Counted from the stretch's first letter, positions 11,411 through 22,563 are shown. The stretch is DNA of 64,000 nucleotides from Zychaea mexicana (GCF_025766255.1 NW_026516799.1:42390-106389), one strand, 5' to 3'. Numbers and translations are program-made. The notes: generated by a model not told the origin, from the sequence alone.

Positions 11411-13320
11411 TTAACCCTCATCAAGGTCATTGCTTAGGCTTGCTTCGTTGCTTGATGACACCTCCGACCAAGTACTGTCCCAGTCTGTATCCGATCCGCC
11501 ATTGCCACTAGCGCTGCTACAACTATCGTCATCGCCGAAAGTATTGTCATCACCACCAGTTTCGCCATCACCATCGCTATCGTAGCCATACGCCTCTCCA
11601 GCTGCCACCGTATGAATCATCGCCGATGGACCTGTCGCGATTGTCTTGTTGCCTCAACCATGTAAAAACTTGAGCCCATCACGGATGTCCGCGTATGCCC
11701 TCTTATCTAAGGCCAACCAATGAGCAAGGCTCAAACCAGAATCAACTTGCTTCAGCCCCTCCCAGATGTCTACTTGGTCAAGCTTGATCAGTAACTTATG
11801 TGGGGGTTGCCGTTTCCTTGGCGCCTTGACTGCCTTCTCTTTGCTACTACTGGTCCCGCCATTCTTGCCGCTCTTGTTGTTGCCACCACTACTGCCATTG
11901 GGTTAGAGCATGGGCAAATTCAATGGCGCTATCACATTCTTGCCTTTCTTGTCCGCCCGAACATTCGATACCAACAATGTTTCCGACACACTGCACTTTT
12001 GTCCAATGGCATAGACATCGACCGCCTCCACTATGTGCATACCAGACGACGACGGAACCTTGTTTTCTTCATTATTTCTTATTGGGGAAGGGGAATTCGA
12101 TTAGACGACAGTGTTCCTGCCTACTACCACCCGTTGCCATTTCCCTGGTCAGAGAATAAACAATATCTATATTTGTTGTTATAAATAACAACATTATGAT
12201 ATTTTATTATTCTGTCAAGCATTCTAATAAAAATCTAACTTCGTTGATTTTTAATTGAACTGGGCGTTTTCATTCTTCCTAGCCTGGTTTTTCCCAAACA
12301 TAATGGTTGAGATTAATCCTAATGGTTGAGAATTTTATAGGGTTTGAGAAATTATTTTTTTTAAACAAAAAATTAATTTCATTATTTATTATAATCTCTT
12401 TAAAATTATATTATCTATAATTCTTTATTTATTTTTTATTTTATTAAAAACATAATACTAAGGTTTATCTTCCGTCCTTATGTATAAGACTCGGACACTG
12501 CGTCGATATATGGCCTTCTTGGTTACAGTTCCAACATTTGGGTGGGGGCCCTTAGTGGGTATTTGGGAGGGGTTCTTCTGTACTGCTGCGAGGGTCCAAG
12601 TTGTAATTGTAAGGCATGCAGACCTTCCGCCACTTGCGTCAACAATGTGTGTGTTTGCGACACCGAATCCTCTGGCGCCAAACTTAAAGGTGCCGCCCTG
12701 CCTGACGAAGCCATGCTGCTACCCACCACCTTGACTTCAAACTTTCTTCTTGATGCCACACCACTCGCCACCGAGACATCCAGGCTGCATAAATACTTGC
12801 TCCTTGCATTCTTGATGCATATTGCCTTATCTACCGCCACTTTCCATGACGTTGCCACCGCTGATTCTTCCATGCGAAATGTGATTTCTGGATCAATAGC
12901 TTGGATGAAATAATGGACTTGGTATGACTCCTCAGCTAACCCAACCAGAGAAAACAGCTCCTGCAACTTATATGCGACATCCTCGACAGTTTTGCCTTGG
13001 TCTTACTTTACGCATTCGATTTTCGCCCACTATGTCTCTCGATGTTCAGCTGAAATAAACCGCACCTTAAACGCCTCTTCGAATGTTTCCCATGTAACAA
13101 TGCTATCTTCGAGTGGCACCCACCAGAGCTCAGCTTGCCCCTTCAGATGCGAGGCCGCGATGAGCAACACCTCAGTGTCGGACAGGTTGCCTCATTGCCA
13201 GAGACGTTGAACTTGGCGAAGCTACACCATTGGATTCTCGCCCAAACCGGAACCAGAGAAGGAGTCAGGCGACGAGATAAACTTGAATATCTTGTTGTTT
13301 ACGGAATCGGTTTCGTTCAT
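11411..13320 (-). pseudogene. Gypsy-2 gag and gag-pro linker, decayed
   Basis: It starts with the ATG at 13320, about 60 nt inside the LTR. The reading frame holds a retrotransposon gag block (AASHLKGQAELWW...TWETFEEAF) with several in-frame TAG/TGA/TAA codons, then the open segment 12966-12523. After a frameshift comes a CCHC zinc knuckle (CWNCNQEGHISTQC, about 12535-12490). Beyond an AT-rich insertion, the segment 12150-11411 encodes a Ser/Asp-rich region, including an acidic 69-codon ORF at 11620-11411. No protease or RT follows, because coding similarity ends at 11411. The element is therefore truncated. Confidence 0.75.
12165..12475 (+). repeat. AT-rich island splitting gypsy-2, with repeat copy 2
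   Basis: About 300 bp of AT-rich sequence interrupts gypsy-2 coding sequence between the zinc knuckle (about 12490-12535) and the downstream acidic segment (from about 12150 leftward). It contains the second copy of the 75-bp repeat (12216-12290). No ORF or paired termini are recognised. The abrupt change of base composition supports an insertion. Confidence 0.5.
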
Positions 13321-13360
13321 TGTTGTTGATGCACGACACGGTCTTGTTCTTCAAATGATG

Positions 13361-13378
13361 ATCCCAGTCGACCCCCCA
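13361..13378 (-). promoter_or_regulatory. Primer-binding site of gypsy-2
   Basis: On the minus strand TGGGGGGTCGACTGGGAT lies three nucleotides inside the LTR edge. Its complement ends in CCA, as a tRNA 3' end does. The same sequence flanks a second LTR copy at about 53288, which supports a PBS rather than chance. The primer tRNA is not identified. Confidence 0.65.
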
Positions 13379-13381
13379 AAT

Positions 13382-13586
13382 TGACACGTGTGGTGTTTGG
13401 AAAAGGACAAAAGGTAGTATATAAAAGGGAAAAGGTAGAAAGGGGTCAGAGGAATAGGGTTGGTATGCAGTAAAATACAAATAGACAGAATCCAGAAAAT
13501 AAAAAGGAATCAGGGGTATGATGAACGCGAAATACAAATACACAGAAACACAATTACAATAACGGCAAGTTCCACTTCCAGTGTCA
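13382..13586 (-). repeat. LTR of gypsy-2
   Basis: A 205-bp segment bounded by TGACA...TGTCA next to the PBS and gag start, so it is the 5' LTR of the minus-strand element. It contains a TATATAAAAGG-like box on the plus strand (about 13419). A related LTR end occurs at 52085-53310. No partner 3' LTR is seen in the window. Confidence 0.6.
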
Positions 13587-14339
13587 ATTGTCAATCCATG
13601 AATATATGTCTGAAAACGCTTAATCTTTATTTTATCATGGGGTTAATCCCCTTTTATACACCTTGTCAACTGGGCGCGCTCAGCCGAGAATGACGCCAGG
13701 CACAGAGGACAACAATCTCTATTAGGTAGTTTGGACAGAGTAGAAGACGGAAAAATAGGGAAATGGATATAGCAATGTCTATATGATGGATGGAAACATA
13801 AGAGAGAGAGTACGATGGAAAATAAGAGGGGCCATGAAATTATAGGGTCATAGTAACAAGGTGAGGGTAATAAGGGAAAAGGACAACAGAGAATAATATA
13901 AACTGCGTAGGGCAGGTAGCATGAGTACATGAGAGAGTATAATATGGAAAATAAGGATGGATAGAAATATAAGGGACGGGTCCTATTAAAAGAAGCATAA
14001 AGAAGAAATAATATTCGGCGCCTATAGCTGGCACGATTTAGAGTTGAAAGAATGTAAAATGACGTGAGAGGAAATGACAGAATTATTTATAGAAAAAGAG
14101 CTAAGGGAAATAAGAAAAATAAAGAGAACTGACAAAAAGGGAAAAAGAAGTATGATAATCCCTAGATGGGGGGTGCGAGAAGAATTGTGGGGAGTTGGGG
14201 GGAACCTGTGGATCGGATGACCATCGCCGGCAGAAAGATCTGCCACCGAAATTGCCTATGATTGGCCGAAGCCAGAATTCGTTCGTCGGAAATGAATGAG
14301 GCCGAGAAGTCCCAGACACTTCGTGTCAGTTAACATATT
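13587..14339. other. Purine-rich spacer, no gene seen
   Basis: The plus strand is strongly purine-rich from about 13740 to 14180, so minus-strand ORFs here are low-complexity Pro/Leu/Phe/Ser peptides. It could be degraded LTR or UTR sequence of a related retroelement; I cannot support a specific call. Confidence 0.5.
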
Positions 14340-14412
14340 GGGGATGTAGCTCAAATGGTAGAGCGCTCGCTTAGCATGCGAGAGGTACTGAGATCGATGC
14401 TCAGCTTCTCCA
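14340..14412 (+). tRNA. tRNA-Ala (anticodon AGC)
   Basis: Full cloverleaf: acceptor GGGGATG with CTTCTCC (one mismatch and one wobble), D-arm with AGCTCAAATGGTAGAGC, anticodon stem CTCGC/GCGAG with loop TTAGCAT (anticodon AGC), and T-arm CTGAG-ATCGATG-CTCAG. No intron. The T-stem and acceptor differ from the usual fungal tRNA-Ala mainly by C/T changes, so it may be functional or slightly decayed. A repeat element begins 17 bp downstream. Confidence 0.88.
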
Positions 14413-14428
14413 GTTTCTAGTTACTTAG

Positions 14429-14477
14429 CTTAACTAGCTATAATTTTTCCGTTTTAGCGGCGCAACACTTTTACTAG
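14429..14477 (+). repeat. tRNA-adjacent repeat, copy 1 left part (continues at 24243-24400)
   Basis: TTAACTAGC and GGCGCAACACTTTT-type sequence here, joined across gypsy-1 to 24243 onward (CAGCAAACAATTACAACAGA...), matches the reverse complement of 39221-39054 and then 38660-38575. The match runs through the gypsy-1 insertion point, so this was one continuous repeat before gypsy-1 entered. It begins 17 bp after tRNA-Ala. It may be a solo LTR; class unknown. Confidence 0.65.
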
Positions 14478-14864
14478 TGTCGTCCTTTTTGTAAGATTGT
14501 ACCACGAAGAATAATGACGACCCACGAAGGAATAAAAACGGAGGGGAGACCACAAAGAAATAAGACCACGAAGGTATATGCACAAAGATAGATAGGTTAT
14601 TAGATGCTCTTTTTATTCAATCAAGTTGACCCATATTTATACTATTTCTACAATTATAAATATACATTTATACTGCTGCGGATATGATGATGATGATTAC
14701 AATGATAAGCTGCGGATATAATAATAGCTATGAATAAAGGTATGACTCCGACGATTAGTGTTGCGCAGTAAAGAAGTATAATAAGTGGGCAGCTGCGCAA
14801 CTTGATGACCGCAGTAAAAGAAATATGTACAGTTATTAATATAACCGAGTATTGTGCAACGACA
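14478..14864 (-). repeat. Gypsy-1 3' LTR
   Basis: 387 bp, starting TGTCGTCC and ending GCAACGACA on the plus strand. Compared by eye with the other LTR it differs by about ten substitutions, nearly all transitions, and one 3-bp indel in a GAT run. Confidence 0.9.
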
Positions 14865-14865
14865 T

Positions 14866-14878
14866 TACCCTCCCTCCA
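14866..14878 (-). promoter_or_regulatory. Polypurine tract of gypsy-1
   Basis: The minus strand reads GGAGGGAGGGTAA immediately upstream of the 3' LTR, the position and composition of a plus-strand primer. Confidence 0.75.
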
Positions 14879-14880
14879 AA

Positions 14881-15895
14881 CTATTGGTCAGCCTCGACCA
14901 ATTCAGGGGTAGAGTATTCTTGGATCAAAGTGCGGGCGGCGGCATGAGTGGCTACAGGATCAAACCAAGGAGACATGGGCGCTGATTTACTATGGATAGG
15001 GCGAAGTCGGTCTGTATGGACCCAAGATCTATACTCCTTGTCATTAAGGTCCTTGACTTTGTAGGTATCAGTATCTAGGTTGCGATCGAGAATAATGTAT
15101 GGCCCTTTCCAGTGATATTCCAGACTAAGTTTCTGTTCGTGGCGCATAAGAACTTGATCACCAACAGAAAAAAATTGATGTTTTAGTATGGAATCCCAGA
15201 TAGCCTTGTCTCGTTCGGCATTGGCTTTTAATCATGCCGCTGCATCAGCACGGGCTTCTCTTAGTCGGATAAGGGCTGGTTTGCGTGCATTCTCCAGATG
15301 TTCCAGGTCGTGATCTTGATCCAATGCTTGAGTAACCAAAGGTGGTAGGATATCACTAGGAAGTCGGGGTTCGACACCATATACCATAAAGTATGGACTA
15401 ATTCCGCTGGTTCGATGTTTGTAGATATTGCTTGTAAACACGGATTGTGACAAAAACTCATCCTACCTATGGACTTCGCCATTAACATATTTTCAGAGCA
15501 TTTGCTTCAGAATGCCGTTGGTACGCTCAACCTTGGAATTTGTTCTTGGATGGAAAGCGGATGTCAACTTGTGATGGACTTGACACGACCTAGGTAAGAG
15601 TTCAACACCTTGGACATAAAATTGCTACTGCAATCAGTGCAGATTTCCACAGGACTTGAGAATTGCATGAGAATGGCGTCATAAATAAAATCTGCAATAG
15701 CTTAGCCAGTGGCATCGGCTACTGCACGCGCGATCGTCCAGTTAGTGGCATAGTCAACGGCGACAAGAATCCAGTGATTGCCCTTAATTGTACGTGGTAA
15801 TTCGCCGATAAAATCGAGGTACCAGTGAGCAAATGGTGCAGGAACGTCCAAGGGTCGCATGGGGGCATGATGGGTGCCACGGTCGGCATTAGCAC
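14881..15895 (-). pseudogene. Gypsy-1 integrase core and C-terminal region, decayed
   Basis: Continues the pol frame past the stop at 15900. Core blocks are AHWYLDFIGELP (first D), CTDCSSNFMSKVL (second D) and, after a frameshift, HPRTNSKVER (E). The C-terminal part includes TSGISPYFMVYGVEPRLP and, at 15147-14881, a typical post-core segment (EYHWKGPYIILDR...SWVHTDRLRPI). In-frame stops replace expected Gln, Arg (CGA to TGA) and Trp (TGG to TAG). Not functional as it stands. Confidence 0.85.
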
Positions 15896-15899
15896 CGAG

Positions 15900-17507
15900 C
15901 TAACACTGGGGGCAATTGTGGAGCCAGTCTTGAATGTCTTCCTTCATATTTGGCCACCACCAGCGCTTCTTAATGATATCGTACAGTGTAACTTTACCAG
16001 CATGCCCTAAACTAGTATGATAATGTTGTACAAGATCGGCGCGACGGGCAAACAACGCGAAACGAATTTCTTGAACCTCAGATCCAATCTTGACTTTGCG
16101 AAAAATTTGGTGTTTCCTGACCAAGAACTTATCACGGTATTTATTGAGGAGATCCTTGTATGTTGCTGGCCACTTGGATTCGGCAAAAATGTAAAACTTG
16201 GGCCAGTCAGATTCCTCAATAGCTTTCATGGCATACAAATATCCAGGCTCAGTTGGTGCTTCAGCAGGGGTATAATCGGGACCATCCCAGCGAGACAGCA
16301 GGTCAGGGACAATGTTTTCCTTTCCTTTCTTGTACTGAATCTCAAGGTCGTAGAGTTCCAGCTCAGCCATCCAGCGTGTGAGGCGTGGTGGTAGCAGCTT
16401 GTGACGAGAACGGAAATACACCAGTGGGTGATGGTCGGTGCGAACAACAAAGTTTCGGCCTTCAACAAAGCAGCGCCAGGTGCGTAGAGCATGCAATATT
16501 GCCAATAGTTCACGTTCTTGAGCAGGCATGTTGTGTTCGGCAGATGATAGTTTCTTTAACTCATATGCTATCGGATGCATTTTGCCATCCTCCCCTTCTT
16601 GGAGTAGTACCCCTCCAACAGAATAATCAGAACTATCCACCTCGATCACATAGGGTTTCACAGGGTCAGTAGTCATGCAGGCTTTGATTTCCTCGAAAGC
16701 GGTTTGGCAGTCAGGTGTCCACGTAATTGCTCGTTTCTTTGCTCTAGTGCCCTTCATCAAGTCAATCAAGCACGCCGTAATCGAACTAAACGCACGAATA
16801 AAACGACGGTAATGGGAGCAAAGACTAATGAACTGACGTACTTCTTGAACATTTTTTGGGACTGGCCATTCTTGAATTGCTTTGACCTTCGACACTGACG
16901 GCGAAATACCACTAGCAGAAACATAGAAACCAACGAACTCCAACTCGGTCTTGTAAAATTCGCACTTCTTCTTGTTTGCCACGAGTTTGGCATCTCGTAA
17001 CAGGCTAAGGACGGTGGCAACATCACGGTCGTGGTCCTCTTTGGTCTTGCTGAAAATCAGAACATTGTCTAAATATAGCAGACAGCATTTATCGATATAA
17101 TCACGTAGGACCCCATTGAGTACAGCTTGGAAAACAGACGGCGAATTACGAAGGCCAAATGGGAGCACAGTCCAGGCGAACGAACCATAACGCGTATTAA
17201 AAGCTGTCTTGGGAATGTCTTCTTCACGAATATGCACTTGGTGATATCCAGATTTTAGGTCAATGCTTGAAAAATAGCGGGCCTTTGACAAGCGTTCTAG
17301 ACATTCATCAATGCATGGTAGCGGGTGTGAGTTACGCTTGGTGACCTGGTTGATGGCACGATAGTTGACACAAAGACGCAGCGACCCGTCTTTTTTGCAG
17401 ACGGACAGGACTGGGGCACCCCAAGGCGAAGCAGTTGGACGGATCAGACCCAGAGTGAGCAACTTGTCAAGCTGTTTGCACAACTCATCGAGTTCAAGTG
17501 GACTCAT
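15900..17507 (-). pseudogene. Gypsy-1 reverse transcriptase, RNase H and integrase zinc domain
   Basis: An uninterrupted 535-codon frame. The RT part has [43 protein letters not shown] and YLDNVLIF. RNase H follows ([29 protein letters not shown]), then the integrase zinc domain ([10 protein letters not shown]...CPQC). The active-site YxDD reads YLDN; codon AAT at 17064-17066 in place of GAT would be a single G-to-A change. The frame is open but the enzyme is predicted to be inactive. TAG directly after CPQC cuts off the integrase. Confidence 0.92.
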
Positions 17508-17567
17508 CTTGTATAGTGGGCGATTGATGGGCTCAGCATCGCCTGTATCAATCGCATGGCTAACATC

Positions 17568-18352
17568 TCAGACTGGTGGTAAACCAGGGAGCTTGTCTTG
17601 GAATACCTCTAGATACGCTTGATAGAGCTGTTGGGTTTTGTCTTGGTGGGGTGGCTCTGCCCCTTCTCCTCGATCGTCAGTAAAGAAACATAGGAACAGC
17701 TCGTCAACTTGGCTCCGCTTGGTCAGTCGGGTTAGCTGTCGATGAGAAATAAGGTAAGCTAACTCAGGAGTGCTGTGTGGATACTTTAGTTGGAGCAAAT
17801 ATTGGATATCATTGACTGCGAACTACCAAGTGTCTTGATCCCAATCAGGTACTGGTTTCATGCGTTTGATCCAATCACGGCCCAAAATTAAATCAAACTT
17901 GGTGTTCAACACAAATGCGGATACATCATGATGGAAACCGGCAGCATTCAGTGACAATGTTACAGCGCGATCAATAGAGAACATATGACCACCTGCTGTT
18001 TCGACTTCTTGGCCAGGAACAGAGCGAACAGGGCAACCAGCAGCCAAACGAGGGGAGACATAAGATGCGGAAGTGCCACTATCCAGCAATACATCAATCG
18101 GTTTCCCATTGCAGACCATGTTGTACAGGGTAAATTGGTGTCTTTTATTGAGTATATAAATTCGATGTGTCTAATATCATCCTCGAATACCTTCCATTCC
18201 TCCTCCTCCCCAGCAACTAGGGTATCATCCGACAGGTCGATCAATGGCAGCTGGTTTTCTCGAGCTGAAGTGGGGACGGACTCAGAACCAGGACCAGAAA
18301 CACCCGAAGAACCTTGACTAGATGCATCAACTATGTTAAGGGATGGATACAC
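17568..18352 (-). pseudogene. Gypsy-1 protease region
   Basis: The segment 18119-17823 encodes a retropepsin-like domain: PIDVLLDSGTSASYVS (catalytic DSG) and FDLILGRDWI (flap/hydrophobic block). It is followed in broken frames by a linker into RT (17798-17568). The upstream part, 18352-17960, is an acidic Ser/Glu-rich linker following gag. At least one frameshift lies between 18119 and 18180. Confidence 0.82.
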
Positions 18353-18369
18353 GTGCGAAGAGCCTCCCT

Positions 18370-18887
18370 TTAAGCTCGACGCACTTTGCCTTTTAAATCC
18401 TTGCGAGGCGGAAATGAACCAGAGCCAGGGTTCGAACTACACTTGCCTTGTGGTGGTGAGGGACAATCACGAGCGATATGGCCCTGACCATTGCAGTTAT
18501 AGCAACGGCGAGGGCGACGTTGTTGGCCATAGGTACTAGTGTAGTTATGACGGCTATCAATAGCATCCAACTCCATGGGGGTGGGTCCATCATAGGCAGC
18601 TAGTACGGCAATGGAGGATGACTGGGTGACCTGGTGACCATGGCCATTGGATGAAGGCCGGATGGGATCACGAATACCAGCAGTATACTTATGGACAGCC
18701 TCAAATGTCTCAGCAGCATTGTACGCAGCCACCAACAAACTAGGTTCCTGAAGCAACACCTATACACGTATGTCATAGGAAAGACCCTAGATAAACTCGT
18801 GAATGGCATCTTCTTCGAGTATACTAGACAAGTCAAGCATAGTATTCCAAAATTCAGTTACGTACTCACGAATGGTTCCAGTCTTAG
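18370..18887 (-). pseudogene. Gypsy-1 gag, 3' part with zinc knuckle
   Basis: Continues gag after the AT-rich insertion: TGTIREYVTEFWN, then an in-frame TAG, then a segment containing a CCHC knuckle (CYNCNGQGHIARDC, near 18500-18460) and a basic tail. Removing the 18888-23159 insertion and one TCTTAG copy joins this frame cleanly to the upstream gag half. Confidence 0.85.
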
Positions 18888-19438
18888 GGGATAAGTCGGT
18901 ATCAAAATGATTTCTAGAAATTTAAAGATATTTATATTAATGTAATATTTTTGAATTTTGTGTTAATAATTTTTTTACGTTAAAGTTTTTGTTATAATTA
19001 AAATATATAATATTCATATTTAAAAAGAATTAAAAACTTATACTTTATAATATAAATTGTTAACTATTTTTTTTTAATTTTAAATTTTAACTTTTATATT
19101 TTATAATATAATTTTTAAAACATTATAAGATTTTAAATTCATGTTTATACATTTATTAAAGATTTAAAACATAATTATATTAAACAAAATAATCAATAAA
19201 ATTATTACAATAAATTAAAAACTAATTAATATATAAATTCATTAATTCTGATTTTGTTAATTCATAAAGAAATAATTTTAATTTCGAAACCAAAAAAGAC
19301 ATAGTCTCCCCTCATAATTATTTTTATTTTATGTAGCATATATTTGAAAAGTTAATGAATAACGTCAGCTGTTATTGTAATAAACTTTTTATCGCCATAG
19401 CTAAATCTAATATTCCTCCATTATATATATATATATTT

Positions 19439-19804
19439 TTAATTTTTATTTTTTTTTATTTTTTTGATATTTATAGATTGTTTTCTCTCTTTTTTTTCTT
19501 TTTTTTTAGGTACATGTAGTTTACTATGTTGAGAACATAGAAAATCAGGTTTATTGTCACCAATATTTGTTCTTATTTTCCGATAACGTATATATCCTTC
19601 TTTTTTTCCTCTTTTATAAACATATGAATATATATTATTACTGCTATTGATATACCAAAAATAGTTTGTTTTTGTTTCTTCCAATTTTTCCTTTATGATA
19701 TTTTTCATTAGTTTTTGTTTTTCTTCTTTCAAATCACATAGAATTTCATCATCAAAATATTTATCCATAACTTGAGTCATGATATCTTTCATTGAGCTTA
19801 TCAT
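19439..19804 (-). pseudogene. Small AT-rich-element protein with partial CxxH zinc-like module
   Basis: A 121-codon open frame that begins upstream of the Harbinger insertion: removing it (19803-22975) extends the frame in phase to an ATG near 23020. The central part reads SYVYKRGKKEGYIRYRKI, followed by LCSQHSKLHVPKKK and a Lys-rich tail. A second decayed copy at 35.5 kb has Cys where this copy has Tyr and Arg. Together they suggest C-x-Y-x2-K-x5-G-x2-C...C-x2-H, probably zinc binding. Function unknown; perhaps DNA binding for transposition. Confidence 0.55.
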
Positions 19805-20062
19805 AGGTTGCTCTCATTTCACTCCGAACAGAGAACACCATACCCTAATATAGCAATGGCAAATACATTTTCCGTTCTCCTTCCAAAAGAGGGCTTCTCG
19901 GAGGCCTCCAATTTTGGTAGTGGCTTCTCCGATGGAAAGGCCTCCGTGGTGGCTCGCTCGGATCGATATAAAAGGAAACTGTCACTTTCATGAATAATAA
20001 AAGTATTGAAAGAAAAATACACCCTCTATTTTTCATCTATTTTATCTGCTTTTATCATAAAA

Positions 20063-21518
20063 ATGAACAATATTCCACCATCAGCTATTATTCGCCGCCC
20101 AACGCACAATCATCTTGAAGAAAAAAGACGTCGTCGAGCAGCATTCATCAAGCTCTTGACGCAACTTGTAGCACCCGCCATAGGAATGCTTCCTTCGGTC
20201 AATGCGAACATCGTCGCAGCTTACGCTGGTTCGCCGCATCATTTTCGAGCAGCCAAGATCCCAAGAATTCACAGCACGGAATATTGGACATTGACCCACT
20301 CGAATCTTCGCGATGACGACGGTCCTGGCAGCTATAAATATCATTACCGCATGCGCAAATCCATATTAGAATGGCTTGTCAATACTTTGTCTGTGCATCA
20401 GGAATTTGTGTCAGAGTCATCAAGAATGACACCAGTTTATATTCAAGTCTGCTGCATACTATGGCGTTTTACAAATACTCACATTGGATACAGAATGTTT
20501 GAGACGCAATTTGGCTTTTCTCAAGGATCGTACCACAACTTTACTGTGCGATTCATAAAAGCTATTTGCGACATCCATGGCTCCAAGATCAGGTGGCCAC
20601 GCTCTCCAGAAGAAGCCCGTGAAGCTTCCAACGCCTTTTCTTTGCCCTCCGGTTTACCTACCTCTCGAGATGCCTCAGCAAGGCTGCAAGGGGCGATTGG
20701 AGCTATGGATGGCAAGCTCGTGGTGATCCACAAACCAACGAAGCAAGGTCAATGGTACTTTGACCGCAAACTGCATCACTTGATAAACTTGCTTGCTGTA
20801 TGTGCTGCAGATGGGCGCTTTACTTTTATTGACGTGGGTCAATCAGGTACAGTAATCTATAAGAGATTTATTAATGTCTTGAACATACACGTTGCTAACT
20901 GCAACTGCATCACAAATATATGTTCACTAGGGCGAACTCACGACGCCCGCGCTTTCAATAACAGTGCGTTCAATACCAGACTGCTGAGTGATCCTGAACA
21001 ATGGTGTCCTAATGGAACATACATTCTTGTCGGTTAGTAGTCCTGTACTTTTGATGTTCTACAGCTTTGCTTATATTCTGCATTTGAACCTATTCATAGA
21101 TTCTGCTTTTCCTCTGCGGCCAACAATCATGACGCCATATCCTAGCTCATCAACTGATCCCGCGGAAAAGCGATTCAACAAAGTCCATTCTTCAATGCGA
21201 ATGGCTATTGAGCGAGCACTCAGTCGTCTTATTTCCCGGTAGAGGTTCATGCGACATTACATGTACCTCTTGGATCATACAAACCTGACGCTGGTGATTT
21301 ATGCCTGTTGCATACTCCATAATATCTGTATCGAGCAGCTCGATCCGCACTCTGACGAACTGTTTCCATTGAACACAGAAGAGGATGAACAAACCGGACG
21401 TATATCAATAATAGATACTGATAGACAGTCTAGTGCTAGAGAAGACAGTACGAGGTTGTTTGCACAAGGGCGTCAGAAACGCGATATGCTTAAAGAATCA
21501 TTGTCCTCAAATCAATAA
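20063..21518 (+). pseudogene. Harbinger-1 transposase, two exons, one internal stop
   Basis: Exon 1 is 20063-21032 and exon 2 is 21100-21518; the join encodes ILVDSAFPLRPTIMTPY, creating a catalytic Asp across the splice. Other motifs are GAIGAMDGKLVVIHKP (first D), YFDRKLHHLINLLAVC, GRTHDARAFNNSAF, and FNKVHSSMRMAIERALSRL (E region), the DDE_Tnp_4/HARBI1-like layout. TAG at 21240-21242 lies just after the E block, where Trp, Tyr or Gln would be plausible. An earlier in-frame ATG exists at 20006. Otherwise full length. Confidence 0.9.
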
Positions 21519-21784
21519 ACGCAATACCTTATACATTGCTCTAGTAATCGCTCTATATCTTTAGATATTGACGTGAAGTGCTGCTTAGTACTAAAAGTTC
21601 GTGTATTAAATAATTGGGCATCTTTTCGTAGCAGTTATTGTCTGTAATGGCATGACTAGTTTTCTTCTTCACATTCTGTAAAGTACAGTAAAGTGCTATA
21701 TTAGAAGATATTAATCATCACACAGGGTATTCTAGATACACTTTTAACAGTTCTGAATAAATGTCATATTATAATATAATAAAA

Positions 21785-22563
21785 TTTATTGTTCTTCTTC
21801 GTTATTATTACTAGGCTCTCCACTTCTATTTGTGTTTGTAGGGCTACCAAACAGATCTCTTAGTGTCTGCAAGTATATATCATACCGGCGGTCTTCTGCT
21901 TCCTACGCCTCTCGCGAACGCCGGTCTTCTGCTTCCTCAAACCGCTGGAATGCCTCGCTGATGCTGGCAATGAGGCGATCGGTTTGCCGATCGGCATTCT
22001 CAAGGACAAGCTCTTGAAATGCCGCTGTTCGTCGTTGCTGTGTGGGCCGCTCGCTGACATCGTTATCGTTATCCCTTTCTCGTTGGGTGCTATTGACAAT
22101 GAGGCCATCGAGGGAATCCATCGTGGCAGGAGGTACAATTGCAGGGTCAGTTCCCACAATTCTGTCTACAGCGTCATAGTAGCACCATCGCTCTTGACCT
22201 GAAGGGCCGTTCTCACCACTGTTGCGAAACGTAGGCCCTAGCATCGCGATATTCATCGACTAGATCTTGCCATTTCTTCTGTAATGCTTCTTTACTTCGA
22301 CCTAATGGATCAGTTGCAACATACTCAGAAAGTATTTCATTCCAGATGCGACCTTTGGCTTGCATTTCGATAACTGTCTTCAGTCTATCGTATCGAGTCC
22401 CTACAGCCATAATGAGTGCATCGATGTGGGCCTCGTCCCATGTATGGCGTCGTGCAGAGGTAGGAATGGGCGTCTGCGAACTGGGTAGAGGCGATGTCAA
22501 ATTACTATCAGCGGCCACTGATGCAGGCAATGCTTCTGGGGCTTGGGATTCCGGTGTCTGCAT
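21785..22563 (-). pseudogene. Harbinger-1 Myb/SANT-like partner protein
   Basis: The N-terminal frame (22563-22213) has a Myb/SANT-like trihelix segment: RRHTWDEAHIDALIMAVGTR ... GRIWNEILSEY ... KWQDLVDEYRDARAY. A one-base shift near 22215 passes into the frame QERWCYYDAVDRIVG (22256-21903). TAG then follows SREA before a last segment ending near 21785. The C-terminal part is a Glu/Arg-rich helix, possibly a coiled coil. In PIF/Harbinger elements such proteins assist DNA binding and nuclear import of the transposase. Confidence 0.78.

Noticed and set aside
11798..12184. 128-codon plus ORF near gypsy-2
   Set aside because: Antisense to the gypsy-2 segment between gag and protease; composition reflects that coding strand.
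13590..14330. A second 5' LTR or separate solo LTR in the purine-rich spacer
   Set aside because: No TG...CA boundaries, duplication or partner sequence found.
16017..16394. Plus-strand ORFs across 16.0-17.6 kb
   Set aside because: Antisense shadows of the RT/RNase H frame.
19439..19804. Viral origin of the small zinc-module protein
   Set aside because: The motif only loosely recalls short modules seen in large DNA viruses; with two decayed copies in AT-rich transposable elements there is no evidence for a viral insertion.
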